DNA of 64,000 bases, taken from positions 28,186 through 92,185 of the forward strand of contig JAMLIM010000002.1 of assembly GCA_023954175.1 (NCBI GenBank), in the 5' to 3' direction. This stretch comes from Rhizobacter sp. (lineage in GTDB: Bacteria; Pseudomonadota; Gammaproteobacteria; Burkholderiales; Burkholderiaceae_C). The position numbers and the translations under genes were made by a program. Every line of letters begins with the position of its first letter. Position 1 is the first letter of the stretch. Positions 10,632 to 18,959 of the stretch are shown one piece after another. The notes under the pieces were generated by a model. It ran no database searches and had not been told where the DNA came from. It worked only from the letters and a program-made list of their open reading frames with translations.

Positions 10632-11129
10632 GTGGATCAGCAACGCCCGGTGGTGGGTGTGGTGATGGGGTCGTCGAGTGACTGGGAGACCTTGCGCGAG
10701 GCAACCAGGCTGCTGGTGGAGCTTGAAGTGGCGCACGAAGCCAAGGTGCTGTCGGCTCACCGCATGCCCGACGACATGTTTGCCTACGCCGAAGGCGCCC
10801 GCGGTCGCGGCCTGAAGGTCATCATCGCCGGCGCCGGTGGCGCGGCCCACTTGCCGGGGATGCTCGCAGCCAAGACGAGTGTGCCGGTGCTCGGCGTGCC
10901 CGTCGCAAGTCGGCACCTTCAGGGCGTCGACTCGCTCTACTCGATCGTCCAGATGCCGCGCGGCGTGCCGGTGGCCACGTTTGCGATCGGCGCGGCCGGT
11001 GCGGCCAACGCGGCGCTGTTCGCGGCCGCCATGCTGGCCAACGAAGACGACGCGCTGCGTGGCCGGCTCGATGCCTTCCGCGTGCGCCAGACCGAGCTCG
11101 CGCGCGCATCGAAGCTCGAGCCGACATGA
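10632..11129 (+). CDS. purE: N5-carboxyaminoimidazole ribonucleotide mutase
   Basis: Rearranges N5-CAIR, made by PurK, to CAIR. The 165-residue product has [17 protein letters not shown] and [11 protein letters not shown], all PurE hallmarks. A GTG start at 10632 is chosen because TGGAGAAA sits 8 nt upstream and the protein then begins at the family's usual point. A TACAAT at 10592-10597 could be a -10 element, so purE may have its own promoter. The stop overlaps the purK start in ATGA. Confidence 0.95.
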   Translation: MDQQRPVVGVVMGSSSDWETLREATRLLVELEVAHEAKVLSAHRMPDDMFAYAEGARGRGLKVIIAGAGGAAHLPGMLAAKTSVPVLGVPVASRHLQGVDSLYSIVQMPRGVPVATFAIGAAGAANAALFAAAMLANEDDALRGRLDAFRVRQTELARASKLEPT

Positions 11130-12334
11130 CGTCGCGCTTGTCGCCGGAGAACTCATCACTCGAACAGGCTGCGGCGCCGACACGCGTCGCAGCCGGTGCC
11201 ACGCTCGGCGTGATGGGCGGCGGGCAACTCGGCCGGATGTTCGTCCACGCCGCGCAGCAGATGGGCTATTTCACCGCCGTGCTCGACCCGGACGCGGCGA
11301 GCCCGGCGGGCCGGGTCGCTCACTTTCACATCGAGAGCGACTATCTGGGCGAGGCCGGGCTCGCGCAACTCGCGCAGCTGTGCGATGCGATCACGACCGA
11401 GTTCGAGAACGTGCCGGCAACCGCGCTCGCCACGCTTGCGGCCCGTTGCGTCGTTGCGCCGGGTGCCGCCAGCGTGGCGGTCTGCCAGGACCGTGCGCTC
11501 GAGAAGGCGCACTTCGCGCGCTGCGGCGTGCCGTGCGCGCCGTACGCGGTGATCGACGCGGCAGCGAACCTCGCCACGCTGCCCCCGAACCTGCTGCCCG
11601 GCATCCTCAAGTCCGCTCGAATGGGCTACGACGGCAAGGGGCAAGCGCGTGTCGCCAGCATCGACGAGCTCGACGCCGCATGGGCTGCGATGCATCGCGT
11701 GCCCTGCGTGCTCGAGGCTTTGCTGCCACTCGCCTACGAGGCGAGCGTCGTCGTCGCGCGCGGCGCCGACGGCGAGATGGTTCACCTGCCGGTGCAGCAG
11801 AACCTGCACCGCGATGGCATCCTGGCCGTGACGCAGGTACCGCCGCCCGACCTCGATGCCGCCTTGCAGCAGCGCGCGATCGATGCCGCGCGCCACATTG
11901 CCGCCGGGCTCGAGCATGTCGGCGTGCTGTGCGTCGAGTACTTCGTCCTGAAGGATGGCCGCCTGCTCGCCAATGAGATGGCGCCGCGGCCGCACAATTC
12001 GGCCCACTATTCGATCGACGCCTGCGATCTGTCCCAGTTCGATCTGCAGGTGCGCACGCTGGTTGGCGCACCGCTCGTGGAGCCGCGCCTGCACTCCGCG
12101 GCGGTCATGCTCAATCTGCTCGGCGATCTCTGGTTCGCGCACGGCGAAGGCCCCGAGGAGCCTCGCTGGCACGAAGTGCTTGCCCTGCCGGGCGCGCACC
12201 TGCACCTGTACAACAAACTCACGCCGCGGCGCGGCCGCAAGATGGGTCACCTGACTGTCACCGCGGCCGAGCCCGGCGCGGCGCGCTCGGTGGCACTGAA
12301 GGCGGCCGCGATGCTGGGCATCGAAGCGTTCTGA
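11126..12334 (+). CDS. purK: N5-carboxyaminoimidazole ribonucleotide synthase
   Basis: ATP-grasp enzyme that carboxylates AIR with bicarbonate to give the substrate of PurE. The 402-residue product contains [13 protein letters not shown] near residue 30, the ATP-grasp stretch MGYDGKGQ, and [17 protein letters not shown]. It has an N-terminal extension of about 25 residues before the Rossmann-like start. The 4-bp ATGA overlap with purE indicates translational coupling. Confidence 0.95.
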   Translation: MTSRLSPENSSLEQAAAPTRVAAGATLGVMGGGQLGRMFVHAAQQMGYFTAVLDPDAASPAGRVAHFHIESDYLGEAGLAQLAQLCDAITTEFENVPATALATLAARCVVAPGAASVAVCQDRALEKAHFARCGVPCAPYAVIDAAANLATLPPNLLPGILKSARMGYDGKGQARVASIDELDAAWAAMHRVPCVLEALLPLAYEASVVVARGADGEMVHLPVQQNLHRDGILAVTQVPPPDLDAALQQRAIDAARHIAAGLEHVGVLCVEYFVLKDGRLLANEMAPRPHNSAHYSIDACDLSQFDLQVRTLVGAPLVEPRLHSAAVMLNLLGDLWFAHGEGPEEPRWHEVLALPGAHLHLYNKLTPRRGRKMGHLTVTAAEPGAARSVALKAAAMLGIEAF

Positions 12335-12339
12335 GCGCA

Positions 12340-13314
12340 ATGATTCATGACGGGCGCGACCCCGCCGCGGTGGCGCAGGCAGCGCGGCGTCTCGCAGACG
12401 GCGCGCTGGTTGCATTCCCGACCGAGACCGTCTACGGGCTCGGCGCCCGCGCCGACGTCGACGCCGCGGTGGCCGCGATCTTTGCGGCCAAGGGCCGCCC
12501 ACCCGATCATCCGCTGATCGTGCACCTGGCGACGCCGGCAGGCGCGGCGCAGTTTGCAAACGCCATCCCCGCCGTCGCCGAGCGCCTGATCGATGCCTTC
12601 TGGCCGGGGCCGCTGACGCTGATCCTGCCGCGCCGGCACGACGTCGCCACCGCCGCCGCAGGGCGTCACGCAAGCATCGGCTTGCGCTGTCCGGCGCACC
12701 CGGTCGCGCAGGCGCTGCTGCAGGCGGCCGAAGTACTCGGCGTCCCGGGCGTCGCCGCGCCGAGCGCCAACCGCTTCGGCCGCATCAGCCCGACGCGGGC
12801 CTCGCACGTGCAGGATGAGTTCGGCGCCGACATGTTCGTGCTCGACGGCGGCGAGTGCGAGCTGGGGATCGAGTCGGCGATCGTCGATTGCACGCGCGCG
12901 AGGCCGGTCCTGCTGCGCCCCGGGGCGCTGACACGCGCGCAGATCGAAGCCGCCGCGGGCGAGACATTGCACTCACGCGACGACGACGCCGTCCCCGCGC
13001 CCGGCACGCTCGCCGCGCATTACGCGCCACGCGCCAGGTTGCGGCTCATGTCGACCGCGGACCTGCGGGCCGCGTTGCCCTTGCTGGGCGAGGACGCAAA
13101 GCGGGTGGCGGTATATTCGCGCACGGCCCTGGCGCCGCCCGGGCCGCTGGTGCGGCGCATGCCGGCTTCAGCCGTCGCCGCCGGCCATGAACTGTTCGCC
13201 GCGCTGCGCGAACTCGACGCGACACGTGCGCGCCTGATCTGGGTGGAGCGCCCCCCCGACGCGCCAGAATGGGAAGGCGTGCGCGATCGGCTCGAGCGCG
13301 CGGCGGCAGCCTGA
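12340..13314 (+). CDS. L-threonylcarbamoyladenylate synthase (Sua5/YrdC family)
   Basis: Makes threonylcarbamoyl-AMP from threonine, bicarbonate and ATP, the first step of the t6A37 tRNA modification. The 324-residue product has the YrdC domain (FPTETVYGLGA, KGRPPDHPLIVH, PSANRFGRISPT) and a C-terminal Sua5 domain after a linker with PGTLAAHYAP, so it is the long Sua5 type rather than short TsaC. The start is 5 bp after purK. The partner gene tsaB lies 3 kb downstream. Confidence 0.93.
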   Translation: MIHDGRDPAAVAQAARRLADGALVAFPTETVYGLGARADVDAAVAAIFAAKGRPPDHPLIVHLATPAGAAQFANAIPAVAERLIDAFWPGPLTLILPRRHDVATAAAGRHASIGLRCPAHPVAQALLQAAEVLGVPGVAAPSANRFGRISPTRASHVQDEFGADMFVLDGGECELGIESAIVDCTRARPVLLRPGALTRAQIEAAAGETLHSRDDDAVPAPGTLAAHYAPRARLRLMSTADLRAALPLLGEDAKRVAVYSRTALAPPGPLVRRMPASAVAAGHELFAALRELDATRARLIWVERPPDAPEWEGVRDRLERAAAA

Positions 13315-13389
13315 GGCTGCGCCGGCGACAATCCGCAAGGCCGCCCGGACATTCATTGCGACATCGATAGCCTGCTGACTGGAAACCGA

Positions 13390-14385
13390 ATGACTCTCGA
13401 CAAGACCTCACGACGCGTCGTGCGCGGCCTCGCGCTGGCGACGATCGTCACCCTGCTCGCCTCCTGTGGCGGCACCGAACTCGTTTCCTTCGTCCCCACG
13501 CGCGTGCTGTCGTTCGGCGACGAGTCGAGCGTCATGACGGCCGAGAGCAAGAAGTACACGATCAATGGCGTCGTGCCCGACAGCGGCGTTCCAGGCACGA
13601 TCGATTGCGTCCTCAATCCGATCTGGAATCAGGTGCTCGCGACTTCCTACGCCATCACCTTCCCGCAGTGTCCGGGCAGCGTGGAGGGTGTCGCGCCGAC
13701 CGGCCGCATCCTGGCGCAGGCAGGCGCAACTGCCGCTGGCGCGCGTGATATCGACCTCGCAGGGCAGATCACGCGCCAGCTCGCCACACCTGTGGCCGAC
13801 GGCGGCGGCATCAATTCGAATGACCTGGTGTCGCTGCTGATCGGCGTCAACGACGTCGTCTCCATCTATGAACGCTACGAACGCAGCGAGATCACCGGGG
13901 CCGAGGCGACGGCCCTGGCCGAACAGGCGGGCGAAACGGTCGCGGCCCAGATCAGCCGCATCACGGATTCCGGCGGCCGGGTCATCATCGCGACCGTGCC
14001 CGACGTCGGCGTGACGCCGTACGCGCGCGACAAGGGCCTCGACGCCCGCGCCCTGCTCTCGGCCCTGACAGCGCGGATGAACGCCAGGCTGCTCGTCACG
14101 ATCGACAACGATGGGCGCAAGACCGGCCTCATCGAGCTCAACCCCTATCTTGTGTCTGTCGTGACCAATCCCGCGGCCTACGCTTACGTCAATGTGTCCG
14201 AGGCCGCATGCCTGCCCGCCTACCCCTTGCCCAACTGCACCGCCGTCACTCTCAAGAAGGGCGCCGACGATGTGCCGGCCACGCCCAACACATGGCTGTG
14301 GGCGAACTCTCTGCAGTTCAGCGCGGGCGCGCACGTGCAACTGGGCAATCTAGCCTCATCTCGCGCGCACAACCAGCCGTTCTGA
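13390..14385 (+). CDS. SGNH-fold lipoprotein lacking the catalytic Ser and Asp/His
   Basis: The 331-residue product has a type II signal peptide with lipobox LLASC (Cys26). The fold of SGNH/GDSL esterases is visible: block I as SFGDESS (residues 41-47) and block III as GVND (152-155). The canonical block I reads GDS, but here the nucleophile position holds Glu45. In block V, where Asp-x-x-His is expected, the sequence is NSLQ (Asn306 to Gln309). The oxyanion-hole residues survive, so it may bind rather than hydrolyse its ligand. The deacylase family is established knowledge; loss of activity is inferred. Paralogues with GDE in block I may exist. Confidence 0.75.
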   Translation: MTLDKTSRRVVRGLALATIVTLLASCGGTELVSFVPTRVLSFGDESSVMTAESKKYTINGVVPDSGVPGTIDCVLNPIWNQVLATSYAITFPQCPGSVEGVAPTGRILAQAGATAAGARDIDLAGQITRQLATPVADGGGINSNDLVSLLIGVNDVVSIYERYERSEITGAEATALAEQAGETVAAQISRITDSGGRVIIATVPDVGVTPYARDKGLDARALLSALTARMNARLLVTIDNDGRKTGLIELNPYLVSVVTNPAAYAYVNVSEAACLPAYPLPNCTAVTLKKGADDVPATPNTWLWANSLQFSAGAHVQLGNLASSRAHNQPF

Positions 14386-14386
14386 C

Positions 14387-14415
14387 GCCGCCTTCAGCGC
14401 AGTGCTGAAGGCGGC
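14387..14415. terminator. Perfect 12-bp hairpin between convergent genes
   Basis: GCCGCCTTCAGC (14387-14398) and GCTGAAGGCGGC (14404-14415) pair perfectly around a 5-base loop, 2 bp after the SGNH lipoprotein stop. It overlaps the last codons of dacB on the other strand. A T-run is missing on both sides. Position and symmetry suggest a shared bidirectional terminator. Confidence 0.6.
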
Positions 14416-15851
14416 CCCTGCCGCATGGCCCAGTCGAGCAGCGCGTCGAGTGCCGGTCGCGCCGCGCTGGCGTTCGGGTGATTGACGATCGCGACGAGTA
14501 CGTAGCGCTTCGCATCCGGCGCCAGAAGGTAGCCGGCGATCGCAACCACATCCTGCAATGAGCCGGTCTTCAGGTGCGCGCGTCCGGCGAACTGCGCTGC
14601 CGCCGGGCCGCGCGCCCTGCGCAGCGTCCCGTCCTGGCCGAGGATCGGCAGCGACGCCAGAAATTCGGGCATGACGGGGCTCGCCCAGCCCGCTTGCAGC
14701 AACGCGGCGAGCGCGTCGGCGCTGATACGCGCGTCGCGCGAGAGTCCGGCGCCGTTGTCGATCACGACATCCGCAGCGCGCGTGCCGATCGTCTCGCGCA
14801 GCCACGCACCGAGGGCATCGCGCGCAGCCGCCTCGGTGCCGACACCGCGCAACTCGAGCCCGAGCGTCAGAAACAGCTGGCGCGCCATCACGTTGTTGCT
14901 GTACTTGTTGATGTCGCGCACGACCTGCGCCAGCGGCGGTGAGTTGAACTCCAAGTTCGGCCGCCCGGGCGGCGCCGTGCCGTCGCGCACGCGGCCGTTG
15001 AGCTTGCCGCCCGCGTCGCGCCATAGCGCCTCGATCACGCGGGCGTTGTAGCTGGCCGGTTCCGCATAGGCCAAGGGCCACGACTTCTCGCCACAACCGG
15101 CGGCGAGGCTGCCCCGAAACCGGATGCGTGCCGGATCGCTCGCATCGAGCTTCAGGTCGGATCGCCAGTCACCGCAATTTGCCCCGGCGCGCAGCGCAAC
15201 GCTGGGGTCGATCGCCACGCCTTGCAAGGGCGGATCCGAACTGATGCTGGCGACGCCGCGCGCAGGCTGTGGTGTGAACGCGAGCGTGAGCGACCGGTAG
15301 TTGAGCAGCAACGCGTCAGGCTGCGCGTTGTAGGGCCGCAGCGGTTCGCCATCGAAGTCGCCCGGCGAGCGATCGGGGATGGGAAACGCGCTGCGATCGA
15401 GCACGATGTCACCCTCGATCTCGCGCACACCGGCCTGCTGGACGCGTCGGAGAAGGAGCCAGATGCGCTCGAGCACCAATGTCGGGTCGCCGTTGCCCTT
15501 GATCACCAGATTACCGTCGAGCACGCCTTGCGGGCTGCGCAACGAGCCGTCGAGCCAGACCGGCGTCGTCCAGGTCCAGCTCGGGCCGAGCGTGTCGAGC
15601 GCCGCGAGCGTCGTCACGAGCTTCATGACCGAGGCCGGATTCGCCGGCTGCGTGGCGCGCCACTCGAGGCGTGGCGCGGCGCTGCCGACTTCCTGCACGA
15701 CAACCGAGAGCGCCTCCGGCGGCACCTTGGCGCGCGCGAGCGCCGCCTCGACTTCGGCCGGGAGGCGAGCCACTGCCCCAAGGCAGGGCAGCGCGACGCC
15801 ACCCACAAGGCATGCGAGCATGGCTCGGCGACGCAGTGAAACCGATGTCAT
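14394..15851 (-). CDS. dacB: D-alanyl-D-alanine carboxypeptidase/endopeptidase (PBP4 family)
   Basis: Periplasmic penicillin-binding protein that trims or cleaves peptidoglycan peptides. The 485-residue product begins with an Arg-rich signal peptide (SLRRRAMLACLVGG) and has the three active-site motifs: SVMK (74-77), SNN (318-320) and KTG (428-430). The start at 15851 was chosen because the in-frame extension upstream is low-complexity and lacks a signal sequence. It is divergent from the tsaB operon and convergent with the SGNH lipoprotein. Confidence 0.93.
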   Translation of the reverse strand: MTSVSLRRRAMLACLVGGVALPCLGAVARLPAEVEAALARAKVPPEALSVVVQEVGSAAPRLEWRATQPANPASVMKLVTTLAALDTLGPSWTWTTPVWLDGSLRSPQGVLDGNLVIKGNGDPTLVLERIWLLLRRVQQAGVREIEGDIVLDRSAFPIPDRSPGDFDGEPLRPYNAQPDALLLNYRSLTLAFTPQPARGVASISSDPPLQGVAIDPSVALRAGANCGDWRSDLKLDASDPARIRFRGSLAAGCGEKSWPLAYAEPASYNARVIEALWRDAGGKLNGRVRDGTAPPGRPNLEFNSPPLAQVVRDINKYSNNVMARQLFLTLGLELRGVGTEAAARDALGAWLRETIGTRAADVVIDNGAGLSRDARISADALAALLQAGWASPVMPEFLASLPILGQDGTLRRARGPAAAQFAGRAHLKTGSLQDVVAIAGYLLAPDAKRYVLVAIVNHPNASAARPALDALLDWAMRQGPPSALR

Positions 15852-15935
15852 CTGACAAGCATAGCGAGGCACGGATCGCAGCGGACAGCGGCGCGTGGCT
15901 GCACATGGCCGATTGCGCTCGCCTACACTTGCCCG

Positions 15936-16085
15936 ATGAGTACGCGACAGGCATTCATCGCCCCACTTCGTGCAACCGAATTGTCGCGCGAGCGGCCCTG
16001 GCGAGCGGCCGCAGCGACGCTGTGGCGGTCGGCGCCTGCTCGAATCGCCACACCTGTCGCAGCGCACGCCGCCGCTTCGCACTGA
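15936..16085 (+). CDS. 49-residue micro-ORF overlapping the tsaB start
   Basis: The ORF runs from an ATG at 15936 to a TGA at 16083-16085 whose last base is the first base of the tsaB start (TGATG). A TACACT at 15923-15928 could be a -10 element only a few bases upstream, which would make this a nearly leaderless transcript. The predicted peptide starts MSTRQAFIAPLRAT and is Ala/Arg-rich. It could be a translational leader for tsaB, or chance. Confidence 0.35.
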   Translation: MSTRQAFIAPLRATELSRERPWRAAAATLWRSAPARIATPVAAHAAASH

Positions 16086-16783
16086 TGCCTTCGCTCCTCG
16101 CATTCGACACCTCGGGCGAACGGATACACGTCGGTGTGTCGGCGCGCGGCGGCGTCTGGCTTGCCGAGGACGCGGGCGGCGCCCAGGCCTCGGCGAGCCT
16201 GCTGCCCTGCGTGCGCCGGCTGCTTCGCGAGGCGGGTGTCGGCCTGCGCCAGCTCGACGCGATCGCCTTCGGTCGCGGTCCCGGCGCTTTCACCGGCCTG
16301 CGTGCCGCGTGTTCGGCGGCGCAGGGGCTGGCCTGGGGTGCGGGCCTGCCGGTGCTGCCGATCGACACCCTGGTCGCGGTGGCCGAAGACGCGCGCGTGC
16401 GGGTCGGCGCGGTCGATGTGTGGGTCGCGATGGACGCCCGGATGGGCGAACTCTATGCGGCGCGATACTGTTGGTCCGGGGGCGGCTGGATCACGCTCGT
16501 GCCCCCTGCGTTGGTTGCGCCGGACAGGCTGCACGCGCAATTCCTGGCGCACCCTGCCCCCTGGCTCGTGGGATCGGCACCGCTGGGCGAACAGCTGCAC
16601 CACCCGTCGGCAACTGTCGACGCCGATGCCCGCCCCTCGGCACGCGCGCTGTTGGCCTGTGCCGAAGCGGCCTGGGCACGTGGCGAGGCGATCAGCGCGA
16701 CGGCCGCGCTCCCGCTTTATCTGCGGAACAAGGTGGCCTTCACGACCGCCGAGCGTATGGCCACCGCAGGCAGTGCCGCATGA
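16085..16783 (+). CDS. tsaB: tRNA threonylcarbamoyladenosine biosynthesis protein TsaB
   Basis: Partner and scaffold of TsaD in formation of t6A at position 37 of ANN-decoding tRNAs. The 232-residue product has the ASKHA-type start LLAFDTSG, the conserved GRGPGAFTGLR (about 60-70) and AWVAMDARMGELYAARY-like DARMGE motif. Glycoprotease-type zinc ligands are absent, as expected for TsaB. The stop overlaps a following 19-codon ORF in ATGA. Confidence 0.93.
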   Translation: MPSLLAFDTSGERIHVGVSARGGVWLAEDAGGAQASASLLPCVRRLLREAGVGLRQLDAIAFGRGPGAFTGLRAACSAAQGLAWGAGLPVLPIDTLVAVAEDARVRVGAVDVWVAMDARMGELYAARYCWSGGGWITLVPPALVAPDRLHAQFLAHPAPWLVGSAPLGEQLHHPSATVDADARPSARALLACAEAAWARGEAISATAALPLYLRNKVAFTTAERMATAGSAA

Positions 16784-16839
16784 AGACGCGGTGGCTGCAC
16801 CCGATCGAGGCGGGTGCACTCTGCAAGGCAGTCGCATGA
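16780..16839 (+). CDS. 19-residue micro-ORF bridging tsaB and rimI
   Basis: It starts with the ATGA that ends tsaB (16780-16783) and ends with the ATGA that begins rimI (16836-16839). It encodes MKTRWLHPIEAGALCKAVA. Without it there would be a 52-base gap between the two genes, so terminating and restarting ribosomes could use it to couple rimI to tsaB. Function of the peptide itself is unknown and it may have none. Confidence 0.35.
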   Translation: MKTRWLHPIEAGALCKAVA

Positions 16840-17339
16840 GTGCGCTCTGGCGCTCGAGCGAAAGCGAAGCCGTCCGCCTGCGGCCGATGACCGTGGAACA
16901 CCTCGATGCGGTGATGGCGGTCGAGTTGGCGAGCCATTTGCGACCGTGGACACGCGGCAACTTCGCCGACTCCCTCGCGAGCGGCTATTGCGCCGACGCG
17001 CTCTTCGATACCCGCGCGTCCCTCATCGGCTATTGCATTGCGGCCCCCGGCGCCGATGAAATGCATCTGCTCAACCTGAGCGTGGCGCCGGCGCAGCGGC
17101 AGCGGGGGCATGCACGCTACATGCTCGACGCGCTCGTCGAGCGCTGCCGCGCCAACCGACTGACGCAGCTCTGGCTGGAGGTTCGGGTCAGCAACGAGAA
17201 TGCCCGGCGTCTTTATCGTGGATACGGAATGCGCGAGGTCGGACTGCGACCCGCCTACTATCCAGCAGCACCCAACGCGGGCAACCGGCGCGGCGAAGAC
17301 GCCGTGCTGATGCAACTGCAGATCGAAGGGACCGCATGA
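16836..17339 (+). CDS. rimI: Ribosomal protein S18 alanine N-acetyltransferase
   Basis: GNAT acetyltransferase that acetylates the N-terminal Ala of ribosomal protein S18. The 167-residue product has the acetyl-CoA pyrophosphate loop in RQRGHARYML, preceded by LLNLSVAP, and the family motif WLEVRVSNENARRLYRGYGM. The tsaB-rimI order is widespread in proteobacteria. The start ATG overlaps the micro-ORF stop, and its own stop overlaps the next gene (ATGA). Confidence 0.9.
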   Translation: MSALWRSSESEAVRLRPMTVEHLDAVMAVELASHLRPWTRGNFADSLASGYCADALFDTRASLIGYCIAAPGADEMHLLNLSVAPAQRQRGHARYMLDALVERCRANRLTQLWLEVRVSNENARRLYRGYGMREVGLRPAYYPAAPNAGNRRGEDAVLMQLQIEGTA

Positions 17340-18199
17340 TGCGTTGGTCGGCGAGACAACGCGCGATGCTCGATGCGATGGGGCTGCGATTGTGGGAGCC
17401 CCCGGCGCCTTTTGTAAGTGATGACGAACGGGCCGAGACGCAACCCGCAGGATCGGTCGCGGCGGAAGATGCCGGCGCCACCGGGCGAACCGCGGCATCG
17501 ACCGCGAGGGCGACGCCTGCAGGCGAGATGCATCCGGCTCGTCGGCCGGCACATCCGGTCGCGCCGTCGCCCACGAGTTCGGAAGACGGGCCGCCCCGCA
17601 CGCCCGACGTCTCGGAGATGGATTGGCCGACGCTGCGGGACACCGTCGCCTCGTGCCGGGCCTGCGCGCTTTGCGAGAGCAGGACGCAGACGGTGTTTGG
17701 TTGCGGCAACGCCCAAGCCGATTGGATGATCGTCGGTGAAGCGCCCGGCGAGAAGGAAGACCTGCTCGGCGAACCCTTCGTCGGCAAGGCGGGACATCTG
17801 CTCGACGCGATGCTGCGAGCGATCGATCTGACGCGGCAATCGGCGCCGCCCGCGCAGCAGGTCTACATCGCCAACACGCTGAAATGCCGACCACCCGCCA
17901 ATCGCAACCCGATGCCGATCGAGTTGACGCGTTGCGAACCCTACCTGGTGCGCCAGGTTGAGCTTGTTCGGCCACGCATCATTCTTGCCATGGGTCGCTT
18001 CGCGGTTCAGGCCTTGCTGCGCAGTTCGGAACCGATCGGCCGTCTGCGCGGTCGGGTCCACCGTTACCTCGACGTGCCCTTGGTCGTGACCTACCACCCC
18101 GCCTACCTGCTGCGCAACCCACCCGACAAGGCGCGTGCCTGGGATGACCTGTGCCTCGCGAAGCGGGTAGTGAAAGCGCACCGCGTCGAACGCGAGTGA
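17336..18199 (+). CDS. Family 4 uracil-DNA glycosylase with [4Fe-4S] cluster
   Basis: Excises uracil from DNA to start base-excision repair. The 287-residue product has an N-terminal Ala/Pro-rich extension of about 95 residues, then CALC (Cys110, Cys113), GEAPGEKED (133-142), Cys184 and Cys200, which give the four cluster ligands of family 4 with the usual 16-residue spacing between the last two. YHPAYLLR (253-260) is the second active-site motif. The 5' end overlaps rimI by 4 bp, and a Met-Met start leaves a one-codon ambiguity. Confidence 0.9.
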   Translation: MMRWSARQRAMLDAMGLRLWEPPAPFVSDDERAETQPAGSVAAEDAGATGRTAASTARATPAGEMHPARRPAHPVAPSPTSSEDGPPRTPDVSEMDWPTLRDTVASCRACALCESRTQTVFGCGNAQADWMIVGEAPGEKEDLLGEPFVGKAGHLLDAMLRAIDLTRQSAPPAQQVYIANTLKCRPPANRNPMPIELTRCEPYLVRQVELVRPRIILAMGRFAVQALLRSSEPIGRLRGRVHRYLDVPLVVTYHPAYLLRNPPDKARAWDDLCLAKRVVKAHRVERE

Positions 18200-18243
18200 T
18201 CACGCTGGAGCCCCGAACACCGTAGGTGGCCGCACGAAACGAA

Positions 18244-18267
18244 AAGACCCGGCTCGCGCCGGGTCTT
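18244..18267 (-). terminator. Rho-independent terminator of the H1-like gene
   Basis: AAGACCCGGC and GCCGGGTCTT form a perfect 10-bp stem around 4 bases. On the minus strand it is followed by TTCGTTT and lies 21 bp after the stop of the Lys/Ala-repeat gene. It may also end the plus-strand tsaB-rimI-udg transcript. Confidence 0.75.
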
Positions 18268-18288
18268 GATCGCTAGCTCGTCAACCGA

Positions 18289-18747
18289 TCAGGGCTTGCT
18301 GCCCGTCGGAAACGGCCACGCCGCCTGCGGATTCAATACCGTCTTCGCGGGAGGAGGTGACGAAGCCGACTTCGCAGCGGGGGCAGGCTTCTTTGCAGCG
18401 GGCTTCTTCGCTGCCTTCTTCGCAGGCGCCTTCTTGGCTGCTGCCTTCTTCGCAGGCGCCTTCTTCGCCGCAACCTTCTTGGCAGGTGCCTTCTTGGCGG
18501 CAGCCTTCTTGGCCGGCGCCTTCTTCATCGCGGCCTTCTTCGCCGGTGCCTTCTTGGCAGCGACCTTCTTCGCCGGCGCCTTCTTGGCCGCCATCTTCCT
18601 GGCCGGTGCCTTCTTGGCGGCAGCCTTCTTGGCCGGTGCCTTCTTCGCCGCCGCCTTCTTCGCCGGTGCCTTCTTCGCTGCCGCCTTCTTCGCCGGCGCC
18701 TTCTTTGCCGGCGCTTTCTTGGCCGGAGCTTTCTTCGCAGTTGCCAT
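18289..18747 (-). CDS. Histone H1-like / AlgP-type Lys-Ala-Pro repeat protein
   Basis: After the start [11 protein letters not shown], about 120 of the 152 residues are repeats of the [10 protein letters not shown] type, with single Met, Arg or Val variants, then a short tail rich in Pro and Ser. This matches bacterial H1-like proteins such as AlgP/AlgR3 and the Burkholderiales H1-like family, which bind DNA through their basic repeats. A strong AAGGAGAAATGTA precedes the ATG. The repetitive DNA makes repeat number likely to vary between strains. Role in nucleoid structure is known for relatives and inferred here. Confidence 0.85.
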   Translation of the reverse strand: MATAKKAPAKKAPAKKAPAKKAAAKKAPAKKAAAKKAPAKKAAAKKAPARKMAAKKAPAKKVAAKKAPAKKAAMKKAPAKKAAAKKAPAKKVAAKKAPAKKAAAKKAPAKKAAKKPAAKKPAPAAKSASSPPPAKTVLNPQAAWPFPTGSKP

Positions 18748-18959
18748 TACATTTCTCCTTGATCAAGTTGCAAGAACACCGCAGGCGCCGACATTGCGTC
18801 GACGCCGCGCGGCGATTCACCGTCCGATGGTCTGCCCAGGAGGGGCGCCTCGATACGGCGAATGGGGAGACACACCCCGCTCGCCCTTGGAGGCAAGCAC
18901 GGGTGCGAAAGTCTTGATCGTCTGGACATCATCGATGCCTCAGGACCGGTTGGGTCGGC

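Noticed and set aside
18357-18917. Ser/Pro-rich plus-strand frame over the H1-like gene
   Set aside because: It is the antisense of the Lys/Ala repeats and has no own start signals.
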